Assembly: GCA_003586115.2 (NCBI GenBank)
Contig: QVOM02000073.1
Span: 45,245,469-45,309,468 of the forward strand
Direction of reading: 5' to 3'
DNA length: 64,000 bases
DNA from: Salvator merianae
Lineage: Eukaryota; Chordata; Lepidosauria; Squamata; Teiidae
Positions 31,691 to 43,584 of this stretch are shown here, in pieces. A model generated the notes under the pieces. The model was not told where the DNA came from and searched no databases. It saw nothing but the letters and a program-made list of their open reading frames with translations. Each line of letters starts with the position of its first letter. Positions within the stretch are counted from its first letter, which is position 1. Both the position numbers and the translations under genes were made by a program.

Positions 31691-32035
31691 AAAATATGCA
31701 TGGCTCAGGAAAGCATCCTAGAGTTTGGAAAAGTTTTTTTCCCCCTTTTTCAAAGAAAATGAATATAACAACTAAACTTTACAGTTTTGAAGCAGAGTAA
31801 AAAACCCCGACTGAATAGCATTTCTCCATTGATAAGTTAGTGATCTATCAAACATTAAGACACAATCATCAATTAAATAGCATATCTAATTCGAATTCCA
31901 GAGGTATCTAACAAGTAAAAAGCACAATTAGACAATACTGGACTTCCAGAGTTATTAAGTGGACTTTTCAATGAGTCTGCAAGATCTAAAAGAGTCCTTC
32001 TTCAGCCAAAAATCAGGAGAATCAATGATCTCTGA

Positions 32036-32612
32036 GTGTTTTTGCACTTACCATAGTGGAACGGTTTAATTAACAGGCTTCAGGCCAGTGATGATGGAGT
32101 CCGTTGAGTGCTATACACACTTGCCAGCAATGGAAATGACTCCAAGCTGACCAACAGAGGGAACAGTGCAAATAGGAATCCACTAGGCAGGAAGTGATTT
32201 CACGAATCATAGAGGCATGAATGTGAATATAAAGCTAGTAATCCAAAACATAGAGCTACTATTTCGAAGTTAGAGCAGCTCCTTTCAGAGCTGTCTTTGA
32301 AATGGTAGCTGGGGTGCAAAGCTGAAAGGGCAAACTAGGTTGCAAAGTGTTGGACGGTGCCTGCGCAGCCCTGCCAGCCCCTCTGCACTGCCATTTCAAA
32401 CCAGGAAGCAGTGCGAATGCACCTCCCCTGATCTGCACTTGATCGCGCAGGTTAGAATCAGGACAACAAATTACTTGTCCAGCCTTCCCCAGCTTCAGAT
32501 GAGCATCAGGTGGACCTCGGTGCAATTCAGGACTGCTGGGGCTGTTAGCAAGTGCAGACGCACTTGATTAGTGAGAGAACAAGAACGTTCTTGCTAAGTG
32601 CAAAAACGACCT
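32036..32612 (-). mobile_element. Non-autonomous DNA transposon, family 2 (inverted)
   Basis: The ends GTGTTTTTGCACTTA and TAAGTGCAAAAACGACC form terminal inverted repeats. The interior is the reverse complement of the 12612-13115 copy (for example GCGAATGCACCTCCCCTGAT and GATCGCGCAGGT). Confidence 0.65.
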
Positions 32613-32739
32613 CTGTTTCACTCCGATAAGATGCAGATTCCAAGAAGGGTTACCAGACTATAATGAATAGTTCATTAATAATTTGCCCCCATATCTGTTT
32701 TTTTGTTTTTTTTTCTTGAACTACAATGGTCATTATAAA

Positions 32740-34230
32740 GATGATGGGAACTCGAGTAAATAGTTGAAGAAAGGAGACACCACTTTAGGATCATCCATTC
32801 CACCCCATTTTTCCTGGCGGGTAGCTGCTTCCTAGCCTCCTAATGAACTAAGAGAGAGAAACTTATTTTTTTTCCCCAGAAGACGGCTTTTTACGCTGCT
32901 TTGCAGTTTCCTTTTGAACTGATTTCACTTGGGAAGAGAGATCTTTATCTCTCTCTTTCCTGACACCTGGCAAAAGAGTAGTTTTCACCAAGGGAGGGAG
33001 GACTGTGGAGCATTCCATTTTCCTGTCCCTCTTGCCTTCTGAGTCTGTGTCTTTGGTCTCGGTGCATGCAGAGTCCTACACTTCTCCTCCACATTTTCCT
33101 TTTTAGCCTGGTGAAGGTCTACTTGGAGAAGATTTTGGTTGACCCCCCCCCCCGACTCCTGTTGTCCCTGCTTGTTATTTTGTCTTTTGGTGCTAAAATT
33201 ATATATTAGGAACATTTCCAGTCTCTTTCCCACACACACTAACTTAGTTTTCAAGTTAAACCTCTTCTTTTCCTTTTTGCTCCTCTGCCCATAGCAATTG
33301 CCTAACTGTGATATCAGCGAATTCTGGCAAATTGCCCTCATTATTTTAACCAGCCTTTTTACTAGGTTTTAATAAAGTTTCATCACTGTTTTCAAAGAAT
33401 CCTGAGTCTAAGAGTGTTTCCCTTTTACCCCATCTTTGTTTTACGGTTCACCTGGGTGATTTCAAAAGATTCTGCTTTAAGAGCCAGGGTGAGCTATTTT
33501 CCCCATCCCAGTATAACCCAGAACACTGCTTATAACATTAGGAATATTTTGGGGGGTTGTAGAATATCTTCTCTGACCTCCACCCATTGCCATGGTAGGG
33601 CTCTGCTTGCATGAAGGGTCAAAGAGCACAAGCTACCAACAGCTACCAAGTGGAGAGAAAGTCCAGTGAAACAGGGCACCTCTTTGTTTGACCATCAACC
33701 CAGAATCCAAAAATCAGTCAAAATGAGAGGAAGAGGCAGTTTCCATCCCCGCCTACTGCCACTGACAATAGAATAATGTAAAGACCAGTTTGTACTGATA
33801 CCCCAAGATGCTGCATGGCTCCATCCCTGAATGCTTTCTGTGGGAAAAGGAGTGCAAGGTGGAGACAAGGTGGGTGTCAACCATCTTTTTTAATAGCATA
33901 CAAAGAAAGGGGTGCACAAAACTGGATTCCTTGACCAATCTCAGTAGAAGAGGGAAAGGAAGCAAATCTTAAATTGGTGTTCCTTAGCTGAGAGAAATGG
34001 AAGGGAGAAGGGTGTAAGATGCCTCAGCACAGTGCTCTGCATTAGGTCCAAGGAGGATTTTTTTAAAACAAGGTATTGTTACAAAATATTCACTTGCACT
34101 CTGTACATGCACAAAGACATGGGATTTTTTTTGGTCTTGGCACGTCCTGAGATCTAGCAATCAGAGACACACAGCAAATATAACCCAATGGGGAATTTTA
34201 TTAGCTCACACAGCATATAAATTGTAGAAA
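32740..34230. repeat. Duplicated block alpha, first copy
   Basis: It is collinear with 57085-58512 at high identity, for example TAGGATCATCCATTCCACCC and GGTCCAAGGAGGATTTTTT in both. The plus-strand AATAAAGTTTCATCACTG near 33371, followed by CAAAGAATCCTGAGTCTAAG, has the look of an LTR-retroelement polyadenylation region. The block may therefore be an old LTR-element remnant duplicated together with the cytokine unit. The minus-strand frame at 32985-33341 is not recognised. Confidence 0.75.
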
Positions 34231-34285
34231 GTTTTTTACTTTAAACTTTATTGATTCAGAAACTTTACTGACTCAGACACCTACG

Positions 34286-34457
34286 CCAGTGGCCAAAATT
34301 GTCGGAACCTTTTGGAAAAAGTGTATTTTTGAGGTTTGATGGCTCATAACACCACCTTTTTTTGGAGTAACCCCATAAAATGATACATCAATGGAAAGAT
34401 AATTTAATCAAGAATGTAATGCAATAACTTTTATGAATGATTTTGGCCACTAGTGTA
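34286..34457. mobile_element. mariner/Tc1-like MITE (tentative)
   Basis: CTACGCCAGTGGCCAAAAT on the left and ATTTTGGCCACTAGTGTAG on the right are inverted repeats about 170 bp apart, ending in TA-containing sequence. A third end-like copy (AATTTTGGCCACTAATGTAG) follows at about 34470-34490. It is absent from the paired block near 58510. Confidence 0.5.
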
Positions 34458-34684
34458 GTCAGTTTCCACAATTTTGGCCACTAATGTAGGCAGTTTTGGA
34501 AAAGCAGAGAACTGGAAAAAATTATGATGTAGCATTTTGCACATTCACAGAAGTTGGGCTGAGAAGCTACCATTTCCAAACCATAAATTTGCAGTAAGAT
34601 AGGAGTGAAAGAGAAGGATTCCTGCTCTTTTGGGATATTGTTTGCAGGGTCCATCGGGTGGAAATGTAGCATGTTGCCAAGTCG

Positions 34685-34686
<2 letters not shown>

Positions 34687-34740
<54 letters not shown>
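34687..34740. repeat. (GT)n(GA)n compound microsatellite
   Basis: About 15 GT units pass directly into about 11 GA units. Confidence 0.95.
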
Positions 34741-34871
34741 CGGAGGGAGGGACGGGGGAAGGTTTCAGATGTGTGAGTATATGTCCATGTGTAGGTCGTA
34801 TGTATGAACTGCCAGGACAATTTCTTTGTCCAAAGAGGGAGAAAGGGTATTTGTTAAAACGTCTGTTTTAG

Positions 34872-35018
34872 TACAGTTTTAGTCCACTTTCAGATTGAGA
34901 GAACTGTGAAAGTACAACGTGACGAGTCATTTTTTTTCTACTTTATCTAACCCAAAGATGGATTTTCTGATAATGCTGAAAGAAAGCAGCTTAACAAAGT
35001 AGACTGAAACTGAATGCC
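34872..35018. mobile_element. Palindromic MITE, family 3
   Basis: GTCCACTTTCAGATTGAGAG on the left. ATAATGCTGAAAGAAAGCAG and AACAAAGTAGACTGAAACTG on the right are its imperfect inverse. The centre TTATCTAACCCAAAGATGG is shared with 17088-17285. Confidence 0.65.
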
Positions 35019-35779
35019 AAAGCAATGGCTAAATTTGCATCCGATTCCCTCCAGACATCTGGATACCTCTCATATTTCTGGCTTTTCTGGCAGAATGACA
35101 AAAGGGGTGATTCTTGGACAAACGCAGACAATCTTGCAGTGAGAAGACTGGATCTACCTGCTAATAGCACTGTGCTTTATAATATCCTGGTTGAGGACGT
35201 ATTCGAAGTAGGCCTGACAGGATGGGATTTACATACTGCAAAAGGCTCGCAACGGCTTCTTTTACACACTGTACTTGCAAAAAATGTCTGTTGATGGGGT
35301 CAACTGGTCCTTTTATTTCCAGTCTTCTTTTTCCTAGAGTCTTAGGTCCTTTCCACACTCGCTGGCTAGCGAGCATGCAGACACTCACTAGGCTAGTGTC
35401 TCCACACTTTGTGGAGTCCCACACGATTGGGAGTGGTCTACAGGCCTAGTGCAGGCTAAGGGCCTTCGACATGCTGGGTGACCCATGACAGCTCAGTCAT
35501 GCCACCAGCTCCAAAGGCTGGGCTAGTCCTCAGAGCCAGCGCTGGAGGCTACAAAAGTCAGGAACCTCCAAGTACAGGTGTGGAGACCAGAGAACAGCAG
35601 CCTGTGGGATGGCAGTGCAGTCATCAAGCTCCTCTCCACAGCCATCTGAGGTCATCAGGGCAGCCCAAACCAGTAGAGGACCCAGCACAGTGGGGACATG
35701 CCTGCATCCCCAGTGTACTGAAAAACCGAGTGTTTTGGTACTGCTTATTAATCTGTCTGTGGGTGGGTAAAAGCAGGGG

Positions 35780-36660
35780 AGTCAGGACCTTGAATCTGCC
35801 AGCTCTTGACGGCCACCAGCTTCAACTCTCTACTGTAGTGAAGAGCTTGGGTGTACATCTGGACTCCAATTTGTCTTTGGAGGTCCAGGTGAAACGCACT
35901 GTTTCATCTGCCTTCTACTGCCTCCGCAGAGCTCAGCAGTTGGCCCCCTATCTCTCTCGTCAGCACCTAGCCACAGTGATCCATTTGACTGTTACCTCAT
36001 GTTTAGACTACTGCAACTCGCTCTATGCTGGCCTTCCCCTCTATCAGACCTGGAAATTGAAACTGGTCCAGAATGCAGCTGCCTGTCTCTTATTTGGTAC
36101 TTCCTTTAGGGACCATATTTCCCCGGTCCTACGGGAGCTGCACTGGCTACCAGTGGACCTCCAGATCAGGTACAAGGTTTTGTTATTAACATTTAAGGCT
36201 TATCGCAGCCTGGGACCCACATATCTCAGGAATTACACCCTCCCGTATGAGCCTACAAGGTCACTGAGATCTCAAAATAAAGATCTCCTAGTGGTGCCTA
36301 GGATCAAGGACGTAAGATTGGCCTCTACACGGGCTTGTGCCTTTTCTGTATTTGCTCCACTTTGGTGGAACGATCTTCCAGATGAAGTGAGGGCCTTGCA
36401 GGATCCTACTGATTTCTGCTAGGCCTGCAAGACGGCACTTTTTAATATGTCCGTCAGATATTAGTTTTATTGTTTCTGTTCATTAGTTGGGATTTTAGCT
36501 TTTTAAAGGCTTTTATTGTAGACTGGCGCTTCAAGGATTTGTAATTTTATTTTGTTATATGGTTTTATATTTTGATGTCGTTTTTAATTTTGTTGTAAGC
36601 CGCCCTGAGCCGAAGGGAAGGGCGGGGTGTAAGTAATAACTTTCATTTCATTTCATTTCA
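35780..36660 (+). pseudogene. L2-type LINE, 3' end of the reverse transcriptase frame plus tail
   Basis: A plus-strand frame open to 36422 encodes the C-terminal part of an L2-clade RT protein: SLGVHLDSNLSLEVQVK, SCLDYCNSLYAGLP, LKLVQNAAACLL, HISPVLRELHWLPV, RYKVLLLTFKAYRSLGPTYL and APLWWNDLPDEVR. The 3' UTR ends GTAAGCCGCCCTGAGCCGAA then GGGCGGGGTGTAAGTAA with a (TTTCA)n-like tail. The frame is 5'-truncated. Sequence before about 35780 (including 35343-35470, a family-5-like fragment) is not LINE. Confidence 0.9.
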
Positions 36661-38012
36661 TACTGGGTTTTAAAATATTGAAATTAATGTATCCCCGCTC
36701 CCCGAGACCTTTGGATACGGGGAAGGATAGAAATGAAAAAAAAAACACATAAAAAATAAATTAACTGATAGAACCTTAGTCTATTATGGATCAGAATTAT
36801 TTCTGATGAAACAAACTATGTGAATGAGACCCCAGGGCAGGGAACTCTTAACTATTGTAGGCACATGTGAAATTCCATAAAAGCGCTGCGGTTTCCTGTC
36901 ACGAAATGCCTGCTGTGTGACATGGGGACAAGGACAAAAGTTTAATCCCAAGCAAAGGATGTCGCTCCTCATCTTTGTTTGCCACTATGGACTGAGGGTG
37001 GGGTATCTGATCTGATGTATCAAAGGAGAGACTCAGAGGTTGTTTAGATGCCAGAGGCTGATGCGTTGCTTTAATAAGGGAAAGCAGAAAATACATCCTC
37101 AGTTTGTTTTGCTTCCATGGGTCCAAACTTGAGTGGGTGCTTTGGTGCGCCTATGTGCTTCTTTATGCTCTACATATTAAAGCAGCTAGAACTTTTTATA
37201 AACGAAGAAGATACTGGCATAGGAGAACGTGACAGCAGTGGGTGAGGGGACCAATGGGAATGTTACTATCCTGTGGACAACACATTTCCTTAAGAACAGT
37301 GGGAATGGATTGTTCCTCCTATTTGGCACTCATTCCTAACCATAGGCTGCATCTAGACAGAGTCAAAACCCCACACCTCTTTCAGAATTCTATTTGGTTT
37401 GCCAAATGTGATCATGGTGCTCCCAATACAGTCCCGAAATACAGACCCAATATCCCAAGTTTCAGGTATTCTGTTGCATGCTAAATTGTGGAATATCGAA
37501 CTAAGGTCTGGGCAAATCGAAATAATCCTAGGAGTATCCAGAATAGGAGAATAGGTAAGTGATGTCTAGAGGGAGCCGTAGTGCCTGTAGTTCCATGGCC
37601 ATCTGCTTTGCATGCCAGAAACCCAGGTTTGATCCCATTTGTCTAGAAAGAGATGAGGGCTAACCACATCCACACTGATGCGCGAATACCATATGGGCAC
37701 ATCCATACAATCACCAGTAGGCAGGCTTGTCTTGTGGATACCATTACTTAAACAACGTAGGAAGGTTCGATCCATCATTTGATTGGTATAAAGGGCCAAA
37801 CTGGAGCAGTGGGGTTGCTGTAATTTCTACCTCCACCTTTCTCTCTCTTCCCCTGCTACAACTTTCCCTACCCGTTTCTAGTAGATATTCATTTCTAAGA
37901 ATGGATTAGGATAGTTTAACCCTTACACAGATGTACTAGATTGGTTTAGGAAGATATTTTATAAAGCTAGAAATATTGGGAAAAAGCACACCTAAAGAAC
38001 CTTGCACAAGAT

Positions 38013-39173
38013 TTTATTGTGATCTTGACAATTTAAATACTTTCATTATCATCTTGCAGTATAACAACACAAGAGATCCGTTTCACTATAAATTATAACA
38101 TAAACACGTATTAAATTACAGATGCCATTAAATTTGACGGAAACAGGAGTAATATTTTGACAGAGAGGCAACAAGAGAGAACACTACCAATGATAACCAA
38201 GTACAAAATATGAAGTATTAAATATTAAATAATGACAATTACTTTAAAACACTGCTTTCAATAGAAAAGTAATACTTAGGAACATATTACTTTCTGATGT
38301 TGATCAGAAACTGTTTAGACTATACAATATTAAATATATTAAATAGAATAGAAATAAGTAAGTTCAATGCAAAATCAATACATGTACAGTACTTCTACCT
38401 GATTTGATGGATAAAAGCAGACAACTATTATGTCACACACCTGCACGGGATTTGTACAAAAATTCATCAGACAAACACACACACATCATGTTAAACTGCA
38501 ATGTGTAAAAATGTTCTCTGTTAGGACCTTGTACTGCAAGCAGTTCAAAAGAAAATGGCAAAGAAATGGAATTATAAAAAATTATAAATAAGATTTTCTT
38601 TTTGATACTTTCAGATTGCTTCAACAGTGTCATGTATGATGATACTTTACATGGGAATTTGCTAGGATGCCAATTATGAAATGTGGACAGGAAGAGAAAT
38701 GGGCCTATGCCCGCACATGATCCATCCACGTGATCCATCTACCACACAAAACGGGTACATAAAATGGGACCCATGCACATAAAGAGGCATGGAAATATAT
38801 TTGCTGACATAGACATGTATATATAGTTGCATTCACACACAGCAAAAAGAAAGCAAGAACCTCTGAGGCAGCTCAGAGACAACTGATGGTTCTGAGGTGA
38901 GACCCTTCACAGGACAGTCTGCCCCTCCCCCTCTCAGGAACGTTCTAGGCTGAAAAAGGTGGACTAGAGATGGGATCAGAACATGAGGAACACGCGCTAC
39001 TGTCTCCAGGGTTTTGTTTTGCTACGTGTGAACGCAACCTACTTATGACTGTGGCAGTTCAAATTATTACATTTCTTTTTTCCGGCAGCAAACATTTGGA
39101 ATACTGAACAGGAACAAGGTCTTGGGTTTAAGTCAAAGCTGTTGTTTCCCCTGCAAGAATGTTTTCCTGGACT
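38013..39173 (-). promoter_or_regulatory. Cytokine A 3' UTR: AU-rich elements and polyadenylation signal
   Basis: The AATAAA signal (minus strand) is at 38018-38013. About eight ATTTA pentamers (TAAAT on plus) lie between it and the stop codon, clustered at 38110-38345. ATTTA clusters destabilise many cytokine mRNAs through TTP/AUF1-type proteins. The same arrangement is present in copies B and C. Confidence 0.7.
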
Positions 39174-42100
39174 CTACTTCACATTTTTTTTCGATAGGCA
39201 TAGATCACGTATATTTTTAACATAATTCTCTAGGTCTTTGTAAAAGTCCTTCACAGTTATTTGATTACCTCTAGGGGTGGTACAATTGTCCTTGAATAGA
39301 AGAAGAAAAAAAAAATCTCAGGCAAAATAAAAGGCAAAAATAACCACATCCATCATTTGACTTTTTAAAGAGAAGTCGTGTACCTTAGGAGCCCCTGTTT
39401 GATTTCCCAAAGAACACACATACAAGAAGGGGTAACCTGAGGCTAGATTTCTCGGCTGTCTACAGATCTGTCAGAAATGTGGGTAGTAGTATCATGTGCA
39501 TTGCCCTGTCCCATGCCTTGATGTGAAACCCTTAATCTAGTAAATGTTCTGCCCCACAGTCATGCTTCAGCTGCGTTGCACTGGAAAAGGACAAAGGACA
39601 GCTTGCTTTATGTGCCAAACAAGGCTGACAGCACTGATGTGCAGCACCAGCCTTAGTCACCATGGCCTTTTCCACATGGCCCCTTCTTCCAGAACGGATT
39701 CTGCCCCATGGTCATGCTTCAGCTGCATTGAATGCAATACGGACTGGGCAGGCTTGGGTGCTCAGTGCTGAGCTCTATAACTGGCCCAGGAGTAATACTA
39801 TGGGGGACGCTTTCCAGTGGCACACTAGTGGCAAGGACAGGAGTGAAATGGGCTGTACACATGCAAACTGCCCTGTCCCCCTCTACTTGCACCTGTCCCA
39901 GCTTGGTACTGTTGCTTATTCCAAGATGGGATGGCCCACCCTGCTCCAGAATGGCAAGCATGAAAAAGCCTCAGCCCTGAAACACATGTGGGTACATCAA
40001 GCTCTTGGTCCTAAATGAGTCATTGGCCCTTTCAGCCTTGGGCTGTTAAATTGACACATTGTGACTCACGGCACACTTAGTCTGTATGGTGAACCAATAT
40101 AGTCCCCAGTAGATTGGCTCGTCCACACAGGACTACCCCATGGAGTGTTATGTGGTGCCAAAATGGCAACCAATCCTGCTCCACCGGTAAACTGCTTATA
40201 ACCAGTCCACAAGTATGCCGTGGTGGCATACCAGACCACAGAAAAGGTGCGGATGACACATGACTGTGGGCAATTATACAGTGTCTGGCCTTCAAAGCTG
40301 GTTCAGCCTGGACTGCCTAGCATGGCCAGCTCAGCGCAGGAATTGGCAGGCAAAAGGAAGCTGGAATGCATGCTGAGGGAAGGAACACATCCCATAGCCT
40401 CGTTTTTGTTGGTGGAATCAAATATATATTCTCAATCCAAAGTCTAGATCTCCGCTGTGCCTGTGCAATGGGATCCCTCCCTCTGCTTGTCCTAGTTCCC
40501 ATGGTTTTCTGAATGGGTGCTCCTTGTGAACTGAGCTGCACTGTCACTGCAGGAAAACACGCTGTGTTTGTGCGTGGCCTCCTGTACCTGCACACAGTGG
40601 ATGAGGAAGCCTGAAGGTGCAGGCATGGAGACTTGGGAATGACATCCTTGGGGACAGCAGAGGAACTGTCAGGCCCTTCTCCTGAGGCTGTGAAGGAGGC
40701 CATCCAGTACAGACCAGGGACTGGCACAGTGGAGACATGGACCCTGTCCTTGCCCTTCGTTTGAAGTCCACATGGCACTGGAAAACTGTCTTTTGATCTG
40801 ACCCATTAAACACTGGCTGCTACTGCTAATTAGCATGGGATATATGGAGACCTGAGTTTATTTTTGTCTACCCACAAATATATTCTGTTAATGCTAATGT
40901 TTAATGTGGATTTTAATTATGCGGGTTTTTTTACTTTAAGGAAGCTCTTTCCTTACATTTGCAAGGATAAATCTTAGATGTTTTCATTGCTAATTTTTTT
41001 TTCCTGTTTGTTGTTTCTTTGTTTGCATATCTATCCCACCCATTACCCTAATGTTTGAGGTAAGATTATTATAAAACCAATAAGATAAACAGAGACAAAA
41101 TGGAATTTATTAAAAAAAACCACAAATAGCAGTGCCTGAAAAGGGAGGGCAAGATAATTTTTCAGCCAAAGTCTAGGATAAAGAGGTGTATCTTTATCAT
41201 GTGCATATAATGAAGGGGTAAGATGCACCTAAGATGTGAGATTCTTCCTCATCCTGTGGGCCACTACAGAGAAGACCCCGTCAAGTGCTTCCACACCTTT
41301 AAGGTGTGATAGTGGAGGCACCGCCAAGAGGGCTTCTCCCACAGATCTAAGGTATCATAACTATAAATAAAATTGCAAAAAAAATGTTCAAAGTTGCATT
41401 CTATACTTACATAGCCTCCAACCAAGATCTTTGGTGCCTTGATTCTTGCGACAATGCTACTGCAAGCATCTTGAGAGAGATTCTGCAGAGCTTTGTTGAT
41501 TTCACAGAATATTTCATTGTAATTTGAGCACTATAAAGAAGATGATAGAATGGTCGGAGCACTGTAATTTATTAACATTTCTGAAAGCAGCATTCATACT
41601 ATGTTTCCCAAATTTAGCATTTTAACATTGAGCATTCACCTAATCGAACCCCCGTTTAGAAGCAACTTTCCCATTGCTATTCTCAGCTGTCCACCCTTAA
41701 CTGAAAACTTTTCCTCTAGATTTACTTCTTCATAATATGTTTTCATTTCACTGCCTCTTCAGCCTTTCATATACGGACAGATATTTTGAGCCCAGGTATA
41801 CCATATACCAAACAAATACAGCAGTCCAGAATGATGAGTGAAGAATGATTTGGTGCCTACTTTGGTAACGGTTGTGTAAAGTCCTGACCTATCCTGATCA
41901 TTTAAAATGATCCGAGTTTTGTGGAATGTCATCATTTGGACACAAAGCTGCTCCCATCCACCCCCCAAAATGCTTTCTTTTAACAATGCCGTAGCTTGCA
42001 TATGATCTGTTAAGGCTTTTACTTACTATTGGTTTACCGGAAAAGTCGATATCGCTGATTGGTTCGTCACCACATTTCTGCAAAACAAAATATAACCAAT

Positions 42101-43321
42101 CAAGCAAGGAATACTTTGTTTTTGTCTTCTGTGGTTAGAAAGCCTGGGCCAATGAAATCCACCTCTGATGCCTGCCCTTTCTATCAGCTTTGAAACCTTG
42201 AAATCATTGTATATAAAAGACCCTTGATTTTTGAATGTCACAGATATCCTTTGTTCTTAAGAATTTTTTCATGCTGTACATGGGGCAGATTATCCCCTTC
42301 TAGTTTGTAAAACAATGCAAATTACAATACGGTCCTTGATAACAGGACACTTCTTCATGTAGAAGTGGGTAGAAAGCAAATGGGGTTGACCAACAGACTA
42401 CCTAACGCACATTCCCAATTCCATTTTAGCGGAAGAAATGATAAAGGACTATAATAGGCCAATGAAGTCTTCCTGTCTTTAGTATGTCTGATGCAATACT
42501 TGGCACACCTACTGCCATCAAACTTTAAAGTTCTTCTCCTGTAGACTCGCCTGAGTGGTAAAAAGTTGCTATTTCAGGGTGATGATGACAATCAAGACTC
42601 TTAATACCAGTATCCTTCATATTTAATACTGATCTACGACTTAACAGAATCAATGCACCAGCCAATATCAAGCACATGGGGAAAGGTCTGTGAGAAGGGG
42701 AAAGGGATATTTACTTCTTCCTCCAAATTTTATGCTGCTCAATGTACTTTTGGTGGAGGGACACCATTCTGCTTCCTGAGCTTGTGTGGGCAGAGAAGAC
42801 TATCCACCCACATCCTGTTTTCCCAAGCACCAGAGACCCAGGAGCGTTTCTGACCCGTGTCTGTTTAGGCCTGTGGTAAAGAAGTAAGGAGCCCAAGGCA
42901 GAAGTTAAGGGAATGAATAATCCCAGTTTCAATATTAGCATTGCATCAGCTGTTAGACACAATATTTTCCTTCCAACCAATTCTGTTAAGAAGGTCCGAC
43001 TTCTAACAGAGATCAGAAACGCAAAAGGTAGCAATTTCCCCAAAGACTGTTGCTTCAAGCACATTCAGCTCACTCCTTGTCATTCTATAATTGTTAAGCA
43101 AGCAAAACATGCAGTAAAATAAACAAAGATATGTGATTTACCTTCAAGTCAGCTTTTGTTTCAGTGATATTATTGCACAGGTTTTTCACATCTCTTCTCA
43201 ATTCATCATTCTTTGGTTCCTTTGCGCTTCTTTTATGCATGGCTATAGGTTGTAATGAAATAGTAGAAGTAATTTCTAAGAACACAGAGATCGCCAGGAT
43301 TACTTTCAAGACCATGATCAT
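39174..43321 (-). CDS. IL-4/IL-13-family cytokine, copy A (complete, four exons)
   Basis: Predicted secreted short-chain four-helix cytokine, expected to signal through IL-4Ralpha-type receptors in type-2 immunity (inference from family and locus). Exons on the minus strand: 43321-43142 (60 codons), 42077-42027 (17), 41530-41411 (40) and 39290-39174 (38 plus TAG), 155 aa in all. All introns are phase 0, and all acceptors and donors are AG/GT (donors GTAAAT, GTAAGT, GTAAGT). Residues 1-22 form a signal peptide (MIMVLKVILAISVFLEITST). Cysteines are at 49, 62, 78, 86, 100, 120 and 148. N-glycosylation sequons are NIT (51), NLS (94) and NCT (119). FCEINKALQNLSQDACSSI in exon 3 recalls the IL-13 segment around its YC...GCS cysteines. 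TVKDFYKDLENYVKNI is the helix-D candidate. Exon sizes sit nearer IL-13 than IL-4. Orthology is not settled. Confidence 0.88.
39440..40830. mobile_element. Degraded DNA-element sequence in cytokine A intron 3
   Basis: This family-5-like sequence (TTTTCCACATGGCCCCTTCT and GCCCCATGGTCATGCTTCAG) is shared with unit C at 62880-64000 and largely deleted from unit B (49500-49660). Several chance frames run through it. Confidence 0.45.
40960..41360 (-). mobile_element. L2-type LINE tail in cytokine A intron 3
   Basis: TTTGCATATCTATCCCACCC, GGTAAGATTATTATAAAACC and CACAGATCTAAGGTATCATA are shared with copy B at 49700-50025, so the insertion predates the A/B duplication. Confidence 0.55.
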
Positions 43322-43377
43322 CTTCTTTTGATTGAAGATGGGATCCTTAGTAATAGAGGCTTGCTTGAACACCCAAT

Positions 43378-43465
43378 ATTTATATCATGCACCCAGCAAA
43401 AAAAAAAGAAAAGCTGACGTAAAATTTTGTTTCCCCCACCACAGCATCCTAATGATAAGATAAGA
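43378..43465 (-). promoter_or_regulatory. Cytokine A core promoter: TATA box, CRE-like, NFAT-like and double GATA sites
   Basis: TATAAA (minus) is at 43384-43379, about 60 bp before the ATG. Farther upstream come a CRE-like TGACGTAA (43415-43422, as read on plus), an NFAT-like GGGGGAAAC (minus, 43437-43429) and two overlapping GATA sites TGATAAGATAAG (43453-43464 on plus). The order and spacing are kept in copy B. GATA-3 and NFAT are the known drivers of mammalian IL4/IL13 transcription. Binding here is inference. Confidence 0.65.
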
Positions 43466-43584
43466 TGCAAAATTAGTAATTTTGCTGCACAGTTTTGTAA
43501 GATTAGTGTTTTTAGCATTTTCCTAGTATATTTTTTATTATTAAAGTGTTAATTTTTGCATATTACTGTATTTTATTTTCGTTT

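Noticed and set aside
37242..37484. 80-codon plus-strand frame conserved in all three units (also 47204-47446 and 60349-60591)
   Set aside because: The units are about 98% identical here, so an open frame is kept by recent common descent. There is no initiation context or family match, and it is antisense to sequence downstream of the cytokine genes.
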